Source of the DNA: Devosia sp.
GTDB lineage: Bacteria > Pseudomonadota > Alphaproteobacteria > Rhizobiales > Devosiaceae
NCBI GenBank assembly: GCA_016793415.1
Contig: JAEUMC010000880.1
Span: 1-7,427 of the forward strand
Direction of reading: 5' to 3'
DNA length: 7,427 bases
Shown here: positions 1 to 6,466 of the stretch, piece by piece
How positions within the stretch are numbered: the first letter of the stretch is position 1
Layout of the letters: the number at the start of each line of letters is the position of its first letter
The notes under the pieces: model-generated
Seen by the model: the letters and a program-made list of their open reading frames with translations, nothing else
Database searches by the model: none
Told to the model about the DNA's origin: nothing
Made by a program: the position numbers and the translations under genes

Positions 1-96
1 CAGGCATGCGGCGATCTCGACATCCTCGAGAGCGCCGATGACATGGCCGATGAAGGCCAGGCTCGAACGCGAGTCATCGACGATAAGCACACGCAC
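1..96 (-). CDS. Response regulator receiver domain, N-terminal fragment (cut by window edge)
   Basis: Only the first 32 codons are present; the gene runs off the left edge. The translation begins VRVLIVDDSRSS and continues to IAACL. A hydrophobic beta-1 strand followed by the acidic pair (Asp7-Asp8) and a Ser is the hallmark start of a CheY-like receiver domain, where the acidic pair binds Mg2+ for phosphorylation of a later Asp not in the window. I chose the GTG at 96 because GGGG lies 8 nt upstream and the strand starts immediately. A GTG at 129 is in frame and would add 11 residues. The output domain is unseen, so it could be a single-domain regulator, a DNA-binding regulator or an HD-GYP/GGDEF type. 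It lies co-directionally 170 nt after the dehydrogenase and may be the partner of the hybrid kinase, but it could also have its own promoter. Confidence 0.8.
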   Translation of the reverse strand, partial: MRVLIVDDSRSSLAFIGHVIGALEDVEIAACL

Positions 97-266
97 CGGC
101 TGAGCCCCAGATCGCCGTGGTTGGACCACAGCACCTAAGCGGCCCCAAGTTAACAATATCAAAAACTGCGTAGACGCCCGGCGGCGATGTTACGCTTGGT
201 TACTGATTTGTATTTGCTGGACAAAGCTTAGGGGAGCCGAGGGGAAGTCGACTGGTCGGTCAAAGC
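97..266. other. Intergenic spacer between dehydrogenase and response regulator
   Basis: This 170-nt spacer is clearly more AT-rich than its surroundings, especially 150-166 and 190-216, which suits a promoter for the leftward response-regulator gene. On the minus strand a TTGATA-like hexamer (157-162) is present, but no convincing -10 hexamer follows at 16-18 nt, so I do not call a promoter. No stem followed by a T-run is visible after the dehydrogenase stop, so read-through from the upstream genes is possible. The spacer also holds one copy of a direct repeat listed separately. Confidence 0.4.
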
Positions 267-270
267 TTAG
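219..270. repeat. Short direct repeat pair across the dehydrogenase stop codon
   Basis: CAAAGCTTAG occurs at 222-231 and again at 261-270, 39 bp apart. With the flanking bases the match is 13 positions with one mismatch (GGACAAAGCTTAG at 219-231, GGTCAAAGCTTAG at 258-270). The right copy contains the dehydrogenase stop codon (267-269 on the minus strand). The core AAGCTT is self-complementary. It may be a relic of a small duplication, or chance. Confidence 0.5.
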
Positions 271-1040
271 CGCGACGTCCAGCCGCCATCGATGAGGAGG
301 GTTTGACCGGTGATCAGCGAGGCGGCCGGCGAGGTGAGGAAGGCGACGGCGCCGGAAACTTCCCTGGGCTGGCCGACGCGGTGCAATGCGGCGATGCGCT
401 CGACCACGTCGTCGCGGAAGCCGGGGCGGCCCAGCGCCTCGGCGGTGCCGTCGGTCTCGATGAAGGTCGGGGCGACGGCGTTGACGGTGATGCCGTATTT
501 GCCCCACTCGATGGCCATGCACTTGGTCATATGGGCGACGGCCGCCTTGGAGAGGCAGTAGATGCCCTCACCCGGCAACGCGATGAAGCCGGCCTGCGAG
601 CTCATGTTGACGATGGCGCCACCCTTGCCGCGGGCGATCATGTGGCGCGCCACGCGCTGCGCGATGAAGAAGCTCGCCTTGACGTTGAGGTTGATAGTCA
701 GGTCGAACTCATCCTCGGTGAAGTCCTCGATCGGCCCTTCGGTACCGCCGCCGACATTGTTGACGAGGATATCGAGATGGCCGAGCGCGGCGATGGCGGC
801 GTCGACCGCCGTGTAGGCCTGGGCCAGGTCCAGCACGTCCATCTGCAGCGGTACGGCGCGGCGGCCGAGCGCCTCGATCCCGGCGATCACCTCGGCGCCG
901 GAAGCCTTGTCGCGCAGGCCCAGCGCAATGTCGGCGCCGGCATTGGCGAGGGCCAGCGCGATGGCGCGGCCGAGGCCGCGGGCCGCGCCGGTGACGAGGG
1001 CGGTCTTGCCGGTGAGGTCGTAGCTGGGCAGGTCGGTCAT
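267..1040 (-). CDS. SDR-family NAD(P)-dependent oxidoreductase
   Basis: A 257-residue classical short-chain dehydrogenase/reductase, the usual length, predicted cytoplasmic. The Rossmann cofactor motif TGAARGLG spans residues 17-24. The acidic residue contacting adenine is Asp68 (MDV), and the NNVG motif (the NNAG equivalent) is at 94-97. The catalytic tetrad reads Asn119, Ser148, Tyr161 and Lys165 (YCLSK), with the expected 13-residue Ser-Tyr spacing. The C-terminal signature [12 protein letters not shown] (243-254) is typical of the FabG/gluconate-dehydrogenase-like branch. Arg43 after the second strand hints at NADP(H) preference, which is weak evidence. The start at 1040 is set by GAGGAG 6 nt upstream; the frame is open further upstream but overlaps the kinase gene. 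It lies 23 nt after the kinase and is almost certainly co-transcribed with it. The substrate is unknown; a sugar, polyol or sugar acid would suit the neighbouring transporter (inference). FabG-like acyl reduction is an alternative. Confidence 0.93.
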   Translation of the reverse strand: MTDLPSYDLTGKTALVTGAARGLGRAIALALANAGADIALGLRDKASGAEVIAGIEALGRRAVPLQMDVLDLAQAYTAVDAAIAALGHLDILVNNVGGGTEGPIEDFTEDEFDLTINLNVKASFFIAQRVARHMIARGKGGAIVNMSSQAGFIALPGEGIYCLSKAAVAHMTKCMAIEWGKYGITVNAVAPTFIETDGTAEALGRPGFRDDVVERIAALHRVGQPREVSGAVAFLTSPAASLITGQTLLIDGGWTSR

Positions 1041-1046
1041 CTGGTG

Positions 1047-1052
1047 CTCCTC
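1047..1052 (-). promoter_or_regulatory. Ribosome binding site of the SDR gene
   Basis: GAGGAG on the minus strand sits 6 nt before the ATG at 1040. It decides the start against a frame that stays open upstream to 1382 inside the kinase gene, and it lies in the 23-nt gap after the kinase stop. Confidence 0.75.
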
Positions 1053-1063
1053 TGGCTGGGGCG

Positions 1064-4000
1064 TCAGGCGAGGCCGGCGGTATCGGCTTGCGGGGTGCGG
1101 CGGAGGTGAAGCTTGAGGTGGGTGCGCAGCACGGCCAGGCGTTCGGACAACTCGGCGCGCAGCGCGGCAATGGTGGGGTCGCCCGCCGCGGCCTCGGTGT
1201 CGCCGAGCACGAATTCGGCGGTCTGCACCACGTCGCGCCAGCGCGGGTTGGCCGGCAAAGTCTCGATCAGGAGGTACTTGTCGAGCGTGCGCACCTGCAG
1301 CGAGGAGCGGTCGAAGCTGGCGCGCCAGATGCCGCTGGCTTCGGCGAAATCGATCTTGGAACGACCGGTGACGCGACGCCACAGCCCGAGGCTGGCGCTG
1401 GTCACCTCGACGAGGATGCGGCGGTACTCGTCGCCATCCTCGAGCGGCGAGGTGGCAGCCGGCAGCGGTGCCGGGCTGGTGAGGGCGGGGCCGACAGTAT
1501 CGATGGCCGCGCGCAGGCCGCGCACCAGGCCCTCGGTCTGGGCGAAGCTCTCGCCGGTATCGGCCATCAGCACGCAGGCGATGCCGCCGCCGGCGTCAGC
1601 CTCGAGCTCGAAGGCGCTGAGCCGGACCGGCGGCCGGCCGGCATCGAGCGGGACCGTCTCCAGCATGGCCTTGCCGTCGGCGCGCACCAGCCCGATGACC
1701 GTCGCGGCGGTGGCCGGCGGGATGATGTCGGCAAAGCTGGTGACGCCGGGCTCGATACGACGCGCCACCAGGGTCGAAGCCGCATGGTTGGCATAGGTGA
1801 GCGCGCCGTTCTCCGCCACGCAGACGAGGCCGGCATTGAGCGCGTCGAGCAGGCGCGCTAGCCGCTGCTGCGACAGCCGCAGCGCGTCCTCGACCAGCAC
1901 GCGGCGCTCGATCTCCTGACGCAGGTCGAGGTTTTCGCGCGCCGTGCCGCGGGCGCGGCGGGCCTCGAGCAGGGTGGCGATGCGAGCCAGCAGCTCCTCC
2001 TTGACGAAGGGTTTGACGACATAGTCGTTGGCGCCGTTCTCGAAGCCGGCCAGCGTATCGCGGGTCCGGCTGCGGGCGGTGATCATGATGATCGGCAGCT
2101 CGAGCAGGCTGTGGCTGCGGCGCAATTGCCGCGCCACGTCGAGCCCGCCGATATCGGGCATCATCACGTCTAGGATGACCAGGTCGGGGGCATGCCGCTC
2201 CACCGCCTCGAGCGCGGCGCGGCCGCTGTCGGCGGTGCGCACGATATAGCCCTGTGGCTGCAGCACGTTGCGGAGGACCTGGATGTTGATCGGCTCATCG
2301 TCGACGACGAGGATCTGCGGCGCCGCATCGTCGCCGTCCTGGGCGAGCACTATCGGCGCATCGAGAGCATGATCCACCGCCGAGTGGAGCCCTGCGAGAT
2401 CCGGATCGGCGAGCAGATCGGTCGCGGCGGCAGGGGTAGCGCGTGGCAGGCGCAGGGTGAAGCGCGAGCCCTGTCCTTCGATGGACTGGGCGAGGATCTC
2501 ACCATCGAGCATATGCGCCAGCTGGCGGGCGATGGTGAGCCCCAGGCCGGTACCACCGGACTGGCGGGCGGCTTCGAAGCCATCCACCTGCTCGAGTGGC
2601 TGGAAGATGCGCTCGAGGCTGCCGGCCGAGATGCCGCGACCGCTGTCGGCAACATGCATCAGCACGGTGCCCTCCGGTGTCGCCTCGGCACTGATCGCGA
2701 TGGCGCCCTGGTCGGTGTATTTGATGGCGTTGCCGATCAGGTTGTAGAGGATCTGCTCGAGCCGCACCGGATCGGCGAGCACGAAACCGAGATCGTCGGG
2801 GATATCGACGGTGAGGGTCACCGGCTCGCCGCGCAGCATCGGCTCCAATACCTGCAGCACGTTGCGCACGCTCGTCGCCACATGCACCGGGTGGATGTCG
2901 AGCCGCATGCGGCCCTGGCGGATGCGGTAGAGGTCGAGCAGGTCGTCGACGATGCGCGACAGCCGGCGGGCACTGAAGGTGATGAGGTCGAGCTGGCTGC
3001 GCTGCGGCGCGCTGAGCTTGCCGACCACGCCGCCGGCAAGGGTTTCGGCAATGCCGATAATGCCGTTCAGCGGGGTGCGCAGCTCGTGCGAGGTGTTGGC
3101 GAGGAAGGTATCCTTGTGACGGTCGGCCAGCTCCAGCGCGCTGTTCTTTTCGGCAATGACCCGCACCTGCTGCTCGAGCTCGGCATTCTTTTGGCCGACC
3201 AGCGACAGCTGGTTGCGCAGCGCATCGCGCATGCGGCGGAAGCTGGTGGCCAGCCGGCTGAGTTCGCGCGGCGAGGCGATGGCCGGCATGTCGCGATCGA
3301 GATCGCCACGTGCGATGGCTTCGGCGACGCCGGTGAGCCGCACGATCGGCGCCGTCATGGTGCGCGACAGCAGCACCACGACCAGCACCAGCAGCGGCAG
3401 CGAAATGGCGGCGACGATAATCAGCACACGCTTCAGCTCGTCGGCATTGGCAAAAGCCAGCGCCGTTGGCACCTCGGCGACGAGGCTCCAGGCGAGATCG
3501 CCGAACTGCACCGGCGCCGAGGCCGAAAGGGCCGGTGCACCGCCGAGCCCGGCCGCGACGATGGCGGCGCGCGGCGCGCCGGCTGCTGCCGCCGCCTGGG
3601 TGGGAATGCCGATCACGGCCTGGGCCCCCGCCGGCGCCGAGACCAGGGCGTGGTGGGCGCTCAACAGGTAGAGCTGCGCCGTTTCGCTGTTCTGCGCCTG
3701 GGTCAGCCGGTCGAGCCCGGTGGTCGGCAGGCGCAGCACCACGGTGCCGCGGAACTTGTGGTAGAATTCGACCCGCACCGCGACATAGGCGCCGAATACG
3801 CCGGTGATCGGATCACGGGCGAAATCGCTGACCTCGAACGGCGCGCCCGGCGCGGCCCGCATCGAACGATCGACCAGATCGGAGAGCAGCGTGCCGCTGA
3901 AGCCCAGGCTCAGGTCGCGGCCCAGGTAGCGATCCTTGAGCATCGAATAGACGACGCGACCCTCGGGGGTGACGAGATAGACGTTGTCGAACTCCGAGGT

Positions 4001-4462
4001 GCGCACGAAGCTGACGAAGTCCTCGTGGAACTGGGTATGGGCGTTGGCATATTCGAGCGCCTGGCTGAGCAACTGGTCGTCATCGACCGGTTGCTGGTGG
4101 TCGGCGGTCTTGTCGCCGACCGCGAAGATCTGCTGCAGCAGCGCGGTGGCCCGTTCGGGGGAGCCGTCGATCTGGCGGAAAGCGTAGCTGAAGCCATAGA
4201 AATCGCCGATGGCGTAGCGCACCGCATTGGAGCGGGCGAGGCTGGCCGCCTGCCGTTCGGCGAAGCCCAGATACTGCTCGATCTCGCTTTTCTTGGCGTC
4301 GCGGACGAAGCCGAGCTTGCCGAAGGTCTGGGCTTCGACATTGGCGTTGAGAATGGCAAAGAAGGCAAAGCCGGTCGCGACCAGCGGCAGCGTGCTGATC
4401 AACAGGAAGATCAGCAGCAGCCGGCCGCGAAAGCCGTTCGGCACGAGCCGCAGACGTCCCAT
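1064..4462 (-). CDS. Hybrid sensor histidine kinase: Cache-HAMP-HisKA-HATPase-REC-PAS-C-terminal domain
   Basis: An inner-membrane two-component sensor of 1132 residues. Order of parts: first membrane helix (about 14-37); extracytoplasmic region (38-344) resembling a double Cache sensor, with a long first helix (about 55-90), a core strand [15 protein letters not shown] (159-173) and an Ala-rich stretch (279-312); second membrane helix (about 345-366); HAMP (367-418); coiled coil (420-450). The HisKA domain has phospho-acceptor His459 in [12 protein letters not shown]. The ATPase domain has N-box [10 protein letters not shown] (574-583), G1 DSGRGI (606-611), F-box IFQPLEQ (619-625) and G2 GGTGLGL (636-642). 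The receiver domain (716-834) has Asp721/Asp722, phospho-acceptor Asp765, Thr795 and Lys817. A helical linker leads to a PAS-like domain (about 866-970) and an unnamed C-terminal region (about 1010-1120). All kinase and receiver catalytic residues are intact, and no Hpt motif (AHxLKG) is visible. The start at 4462 follows GGAGGG; an ATG at 4669 is in frame but lacks a suitable site. The gene diverges from the ABC transporter genes, which suggests it senses or controls their substrate (inference). Confidence 0.95.
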   Translation of the reverse strand: MGRLRLVPNGFRGRLLLIFLLISTLPLVATGFAFFAILNANVEAQTFGKLGFVRDAKKSEIEQYLGFAERQAASLARSNAVRYAIGDFYGFSYAFRQIDGSPERATALLQQIFAVGDKTADHQQPVDDDQLLSQALEYANAHTQFHEDFVSFVRTSEFDNVYLVTPEGRVVYSMLKDRYLGRDLSLGFSGTLLSDLVDRSMRAAPGAPFEVSDFARDPITGVFGAYVAVRVEFYHKFRGTVVLRLPTTGLDRLTQAQNSETAQLYLLSAHHALVSAPAGAQAVIGIPTQAAAAAGAPRAAIVAAGLGGAPALSASAPVQFGDLAWSLVAEVPTALAFANADELKRVLIIVAAISLPLLVLVVVLLSRTMTAPIVRLTGVAEAIARGDLDRDMPAIASPRELSRLATSFRRMRDALRNQLSLVGQKNAELEQQVRVIAEKNSALELADRHKDTFLANTSHELRTPLNGIIGIAETLAGGVVGKLSAPQRSQLDLITFSARRLSRIVDDLLDLYRIRQGRMRLDIHPVHVATSVRNVLQVLEPMLRGEPVTLTVDIPDDLGFVLADPVRLEQILYNLIGNAIKYTDQGAIAISAEATPEGTVLMHVADSGRGISAGSLERIFQPLEQVDGFEAARQSGGTGLGLTIARQLAHMLDGEILAQSIEGQGSRFTLRLPRATPAAATDLLADPDLAGLHSAVDHALDAPIVLAQDGDDAAPQILVVDDEPINIQVLRNVLQPQGYIVRTADSGRAALEAVERHAPDLVILDVMMPDIGGLDVARQLRRSHSLLELPIIMITARSRTRDTLAGFENGANDYVVKPFVKEELLARIATLLEARRARGTARENLDLRQEIERRVLVEDALRLSQQRLARLLDALNAGLVCVAENGALTYANHAASTLVARRIEPGVTSFADIIPPATAATVIGLVRADGKAMLETVPLDAGRPPVRLSAFELEADAGGGIACVLMADTGESFAQTEGLVRGLRAAIDTVGPALTSPAPLPAATSPLEDGDEYRRILVEVTSASLGLWRRVTGRSKIDFAEASGIWRASFDRSSLQVRTLDKYLLIETLPANPRWRDVVQTAEFVLGDTEAAAGDPTIAALRAELSERLAVLRTHLKLHLRRTPQADTAGLA

Positions 4463-4468
4463 CGTCAG

Positions 4469-4476
4469 CCCTCCCC
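4469..4476 (-). promoter_or_regulatory. Ribosome binding site of the hybrid kinase
   Basis: GGGGAGGG on the minus strand lies 6 nt before the ATG at 4462. It fixes the start at [10 protein letters not shown], putting the first membrane helix close to the N-terminus as expected. The in-frame ATGs at 4489 and 4669 would add 9 and 69 residues; the 69-residue version is Arg-rich and lacks domain character. Confidence 0.8.
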
Positions 4477-4541
4477 AGTGCGCAGCCATTGTCTGATGGT
4501 TTTTTGCCGGGACGCAAGAATACCACTTTTGTCTAACCCGG

Positions 4542-4568
4542 GATTTTGCCGATTTTGACGATCTTGCG
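4542..4568. repeat. Three tandem 9-bp near-repeats beside the palindrome
   Basis: GATTTTGCC (4542-4550), GATTTTGAC (4551-4559) and GATCTTGCG (4560-4568) follow each other with no gap. The first two differ at one position, and the third keeps GAT.TTG. The last base of the array is the first base of the 16-bp palindrome. Short phased direct repeats in a promoter region often bind response regulators or other activators side by side, but a 9-bp step is not the usual 10-11 bp of OmpR/PhoB-type sites, so the binding protein is unknown. Confidence 0.6.
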
Positions 4569-4583
4569 CGTCGAATTCGACGC
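4568..4583. promoter_or_regulatory. Perfect 16-bp palindrome, candidate operator
   Basis: GCGTCGAATTCGACGC is fully self-complementary around an AATT centre. Outside the perfect core the symmetry resumes after a 2-nt offset (TTGCG to the left at 4564-4568, CGCAA to the right at 4581-4585), so the ideal half-site reads GACGCAA. A further GACGCAA lies at 4511-4517. The palindrome sits 139 nt before the binding-protein start and 105 nt before the kinase start. Length and symmetry suit a dimeric helix-turn-helix regulator such as the LacI, GntR or TetR families. No such gene is in the window, so the cognate protein is unidentified. Confidence 0.65.
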
Positions 4584-4643
4584 AATTGCCCCGGTGACGG
4601 CAGGCGGGCGAGGAGGCTGATGTGGCTGCCGCAAGGGGATGTG

Positions 4644-4665
4644 GTGCCGCCGCGGGGAGCGGCGC
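4644..4665 (+). other. Predicted leader hairpin 1 upstream of the binding-protein gene
   Basis: Bases 4644-4650 pair with 4659-4665 (six Watson-Crick pairs plus one G-U) around an 8-nt loop. If transcription starts upstream, this lies in the 5' leader of the transporter mRNA. In such a GC-rich stretch it may be fortuitous. Confidence 0.3.
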
Positions 4666-4682
4666 ACACGCCTCGAGGGGGT

Positions 4683-4702
4683 CCCGGCCGATACGGCCCG
4701 GG
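4683..4702 (+). other. Predicted leader hairpin 2 just before the binding-protein ribosome site
   Basis: CCCGGCCG (4683-4690) pairs with CGGC.CGGG (4694-4702, one bulged C) around the 3-nt loop ATA, giving eight G-C pairs. It ends 6 nt before the ribosome binding site (4709), close enough to affect initiation or to shield the 5' end of the message. No riboswitch class is recognisable. Confidence 0.4.
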
Positions 4703-4708
4703 CGAAAC

Positions 4709-4714
4709 AGGGAG
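4709..4714 (+). promoter_or_regulatory. Ribosome binding site of the substrate-binding protein gene
   Basis: AGGGAG sits 8 nt before the ATG at 4723. It selects the start that gives a proper signal peptide (MRSTTFSLVLVAAALGA) over an in-frame ATG at 4639 that would add 28 charged, non-signal residues. Confidence 0.75.
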
Positions 4715-4722
4715 TGGACACG

Positions 4723-6378
4723 ATGAGATCGACGACCTTCAGCCTCGTCCTCGTGGCGGCGGCGCTGGGAGCGCCCGCCACAGCCGAGGCCAGAGCCATC
4801 CTGACGGCGTTTCCGACTGAAACCACGGCGTTCGTCGCCAATTTCAACCCGTTCAACACCTCGACGCGGCTGTCGACGGTCGAGGACTTCATGTACGAGC
4901 CGCTGGTGATCTTCAACGTACTGCAGGGCGGCAAGCCCGAGTACCGGCTGGCGGAGAGCTTTACCTACAACGACGACCTGACCGCGGTGACGTTCAAGAT
5001 CCGCGACGGAGTGAAGTGGTCGGACGGCCAGCCGTTCACCGCCAATGACGTGCTGTTCACCTTCAACCTGTTGAAGGCGCATCCGGAGCTGGATCTCAAC
5101 GCCATCTGGACCCAGATCAAGGGCGTCGAGGTCGACGGCAACAATGTCACCATTGCCTACAATGCCGCCAATTCCGGCCTGATCTACAAGCTGGTGCAGG
5201 TCTATGTGGTGCCCGAGCACACCTGGAAGGATGTGGCGGACCCAGCGACCTTCACCAACGAGAAGCCGGTCGGCTCAGGGCCGATGACCGAGATCGAGCG
5301 CTTCACGCCGCAGGAATACATGCAGTGCCGTAACCCGAACTACTGGGACGCGGCGAACCTGTTCGTCGACTGCCTGCGCTTCCCGCAGATCGCCGGCAAC
5401 GACCAGACACTCACCGAGGTCACCAAGGGCGAACTCGATTGGTTCGGAGCCTTCCTGCCCGATATCGAAAAGACCTATGTGGGGCTCGATCCCGACCACA
5501 ATGCCTACTGGTTCCCGGGCGGCTCGATGGTGGTGTTCAACCTCAACCAGCAGACCAAGAATGCCGGCAACAAGGCGGCGTTCAACGACATCAACTTCCG
5601 CCGCGCCTTCTCGATGGCCATGGACCGGCAGGCGATGGTCGATATCGCCGGCTACGGCTACCCGACACTCAACGAATACCCCTCGGGGCTCGGCGCCGCC
5701 TTCCACTCGTGGAACAACCCCAAAGTCGACACCGAGTATGGCCAGTACTCGAAGTACAACCTCGATGCGGCCAAGCAGCTCCTGGCCGACAGCGGCTACA
5801 AGGACGTGACCGGCGACGGCTTCGTCGAGAACCCCGATGGCTCCAAGATCAGCTTCGACATCATCGTGCCGAACGGCTGGACCGACTGGGTCAACAGCGT
5901 GCAGCTCGCGGTCGAGGGGCTGACCCAGGTCGGCATCGAGGCACGGCTCGCGACGCCCGAGGAAGGGCCGTGGGACAACATGCTGAAATCGGGCGATTTC
6001 GACGTCGGCATCAACTCGATCCGCGGCGGCGTCACCCCGCACTTCATGTTCGACCTGGCGCTCTACTCGGCCAATGTCGGCAAGACCCGGCAGGCGGCCT
6101 CGCACTATTCCAACCCCGAGCTCGACAAGCTGCTGGACGGTTTCTACCAGACCAGCGACGAGGCCGAACAGCGCAAGATCATGGACCAGGTCCAGGAGAT
6201 CGTCGGCCGTGACCTGCCGTTCGTCGCAGTGTTCAACAACCCGCTCTGGTACGAGTACTCGACCAAGCGCTTCACCGGCTGGTTCAACGCCGACAATCCG
6301 GTGGCGCGGCCGGTGGTCTATGGCGGCGTGCCGGAGCGCGTCCTGCACCTCCTGGCCCTCAGGCCGGTAACCCCCTAG
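4723..6378 (+). CDS. ABC transporter periplasmic substrate-binding protein, family 5 (Dpp/Opp/oligosaccharide type)
   Basis: A 551-residue exported binding protein that would capture substrate in the periplasm and deliver it to the permease encoded next. The N-terminus is a Sec signal peptide: Arg2, a hydrophobic core at about 6-17, and Ala-x-Ala sites ending at residues 21, 23 or 25. There is no lipobox Cys, as expected for a Gram-negative soluble protein. The family-5 signature is clear around residues 77-115 (LAESF, then FKIRDGVKWSDGQPFTANDV). Later features are VPEHTWKD (163-170), a VGSGPM turn (183-188), CRNPNYW (202-208), RRAFSMAMDRQAM (293-305) and DLPFVAVFNNPLWY (497-510). Length is usual for the family. 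The only two cysteines, Cys202 and Cys217, could form a disulfide. Family members bind peptides, nickel, or oligosaccharides such as cellobiose or mannobiose; the overall look and the neighbouring dehydrogenase make me favour a carbohydrate, which is inference. Confidence 0.95.
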   Translation: MRSTTFSLVLVAAALGAPATAEARAILTAFPTETTAFVANFNPFNTSTRLSTVEDFMYEPLVIFNVLQGGKPEYRLAESFTYNDDLTAVTFKIRDGVKWSDGQPFTANDVLFTFNLLKAHPELDLNAIWTQIKGVEVDGNNVTIAYNAANSGLIYKLVQVYVVPEHTWKDVADPATFTNEKPVGSGPMTEIERFTPQEYMQCRNPNYWDAANLFVDCLRFPQIAGNDQTLTEVTKGELDWFGAFLPDIEKTYVGLDPDHNAYWFPGGSMVVFNLNQQTKNAGNKAAFNDINFRRAFSMAMDRQAMVDIAGYGYPTLNEYPSGLGAAFHSWNNPKVDTEYGQYSKYNLDAAKQLLADSGYKDVTGDGFVENPDGSKISFDIIVPNGWTDWVNSVQLAVEGLTQVGIEARLATPEEGPWDNMLKSGDFDVGINSIRGGVTPHFMFDLALYSANVGKTRQAASHYSNPELDKLLDGFYQTSDEAEQRKIMDQVQEIVGRDLPFVAVFNNPLWYEYSTKRFTGWFNADNPVARPVVYGGVPERVLHLLALRPVTP

Positions 6379-6397
6379 GCCCCAAGCGGACCTGAAC

Positions 6398-6441
6398 CGG
6401 GTCCAGGCGGCACGCTCCCCACGCGGCGCCGCCTGGACCCG
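6398..6441 (+). repeat. Strong perfect inverted repeat between binding-protein and permease genes
   Basis: CGGGTCCAGGCGGC (6398-6411) is the exact reverse complement of GCCGCCTGGACCCG (6428-6441), separated by 16 nt that can form a few inner pairs. A 14-bp GC-rich stem begins 19 nt after the binding-protein stop. No T-run follows (TAAGCAAACC), so it is not a canonical intrinsic terminator. Its position fits a REP-like or 3'-protective hairpin that keeps the binding-protein part of the message more abundant than the permease part, a known arrangement in ABC operons such as malE-malF. Partial termination is possible. Confidence 0.85.
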
Positions 6442-6452
6442 TAAGCAAACCC

Positions 6453-6461
6453 GGGGAGGGG
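6453..6461 (+). promoter_or_regulatory. Ribosome binding site of the permease gene
   Basis: GGGGAGGGG precedes the ATG at 6467 by 5 nt (7 nt from the GGAGG core). It is a strong site and supports this start, where the N-terminal membrane helix begins within the first ten residues. Confidence 0.75.
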
Positions 6462-6466
6462 CTCAC

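Larger units (their letters stand above)
4463..4722. promoter_or_regulatory. Divergent control region between kinase and transporter genes
   Basis: These 260 nt separate the leftward kinase start (4462) from the rightward binding-protein start (4723) and must contain the promoters of both. The left half (about 4490-4590) is AT-richer and holds the tandem 9-bp repeats and the 16-bp palindrome. The right half (4590-4722) is GC-rich leader with two hairpins. Candidate elements are weak: TTGACG (4555-4560, plus strand) resembles a -35 box but has no good -10 at 16-18 nt, and TATTCT on the minus strand (4517-4522) resembles a -10 box without a clear -35. Poor hexamers beside strong symmetric sites would suit an activator-dependent promoter (inference). 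No convincing small gene is visible here. Confidence 0.7.

Noticed and set aside
117..129. A small hairpin GTGGT-TGG-ACCAC upstream of the response regulator.
   Set aside because: Five base pairs with a 3-nt loop is too weak and too common to support a function.
303..1109. A 268-codon plus-strand frame opposite the dehydrogenase.
   Set aside because: It is an antisense shadow of a complete SDR gene, with low-complexity composition and no recognisable motif.
4513..4526. A sigma-54-like sequence on the minus strand (GTGGTATTCTTGCG).
   Set aside because: The GG and GC dinucleotides are separated by 7 nt rather than the required 9, so the spacing does not fit.
2192..4558. A 788-codon open frame on the plus strand opposite the kinase gene.
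   Set aside because: It is antisense to an intact kinase with all catalytic motifs, its product is rich in Arg, Gly, Ala and His without domain character, and high GC content creates such long antisense frames.
4463..4669. A longer kinase start at 4669 (69 extra residues).
   Set aside because: The extension is basic and featureless, would run through the palindrome and repeats, and the ATG at 4462 has a strong GGAGGG site.
4639..4722. A longer binding-protein start at 4639 (28 extra residues).
   Set aside because: The extra residues are charged and would bury the signal peptide; the ATG at 4723 has AGGGAG at 8 nt.
6398..6450. An intrinsic terminator after the binding-protein gene.
   Set aside because: The stem is strong but is followed by TAAGCAAACC rather than a T-run, and the downstream permease must be expressed with the binding protein.
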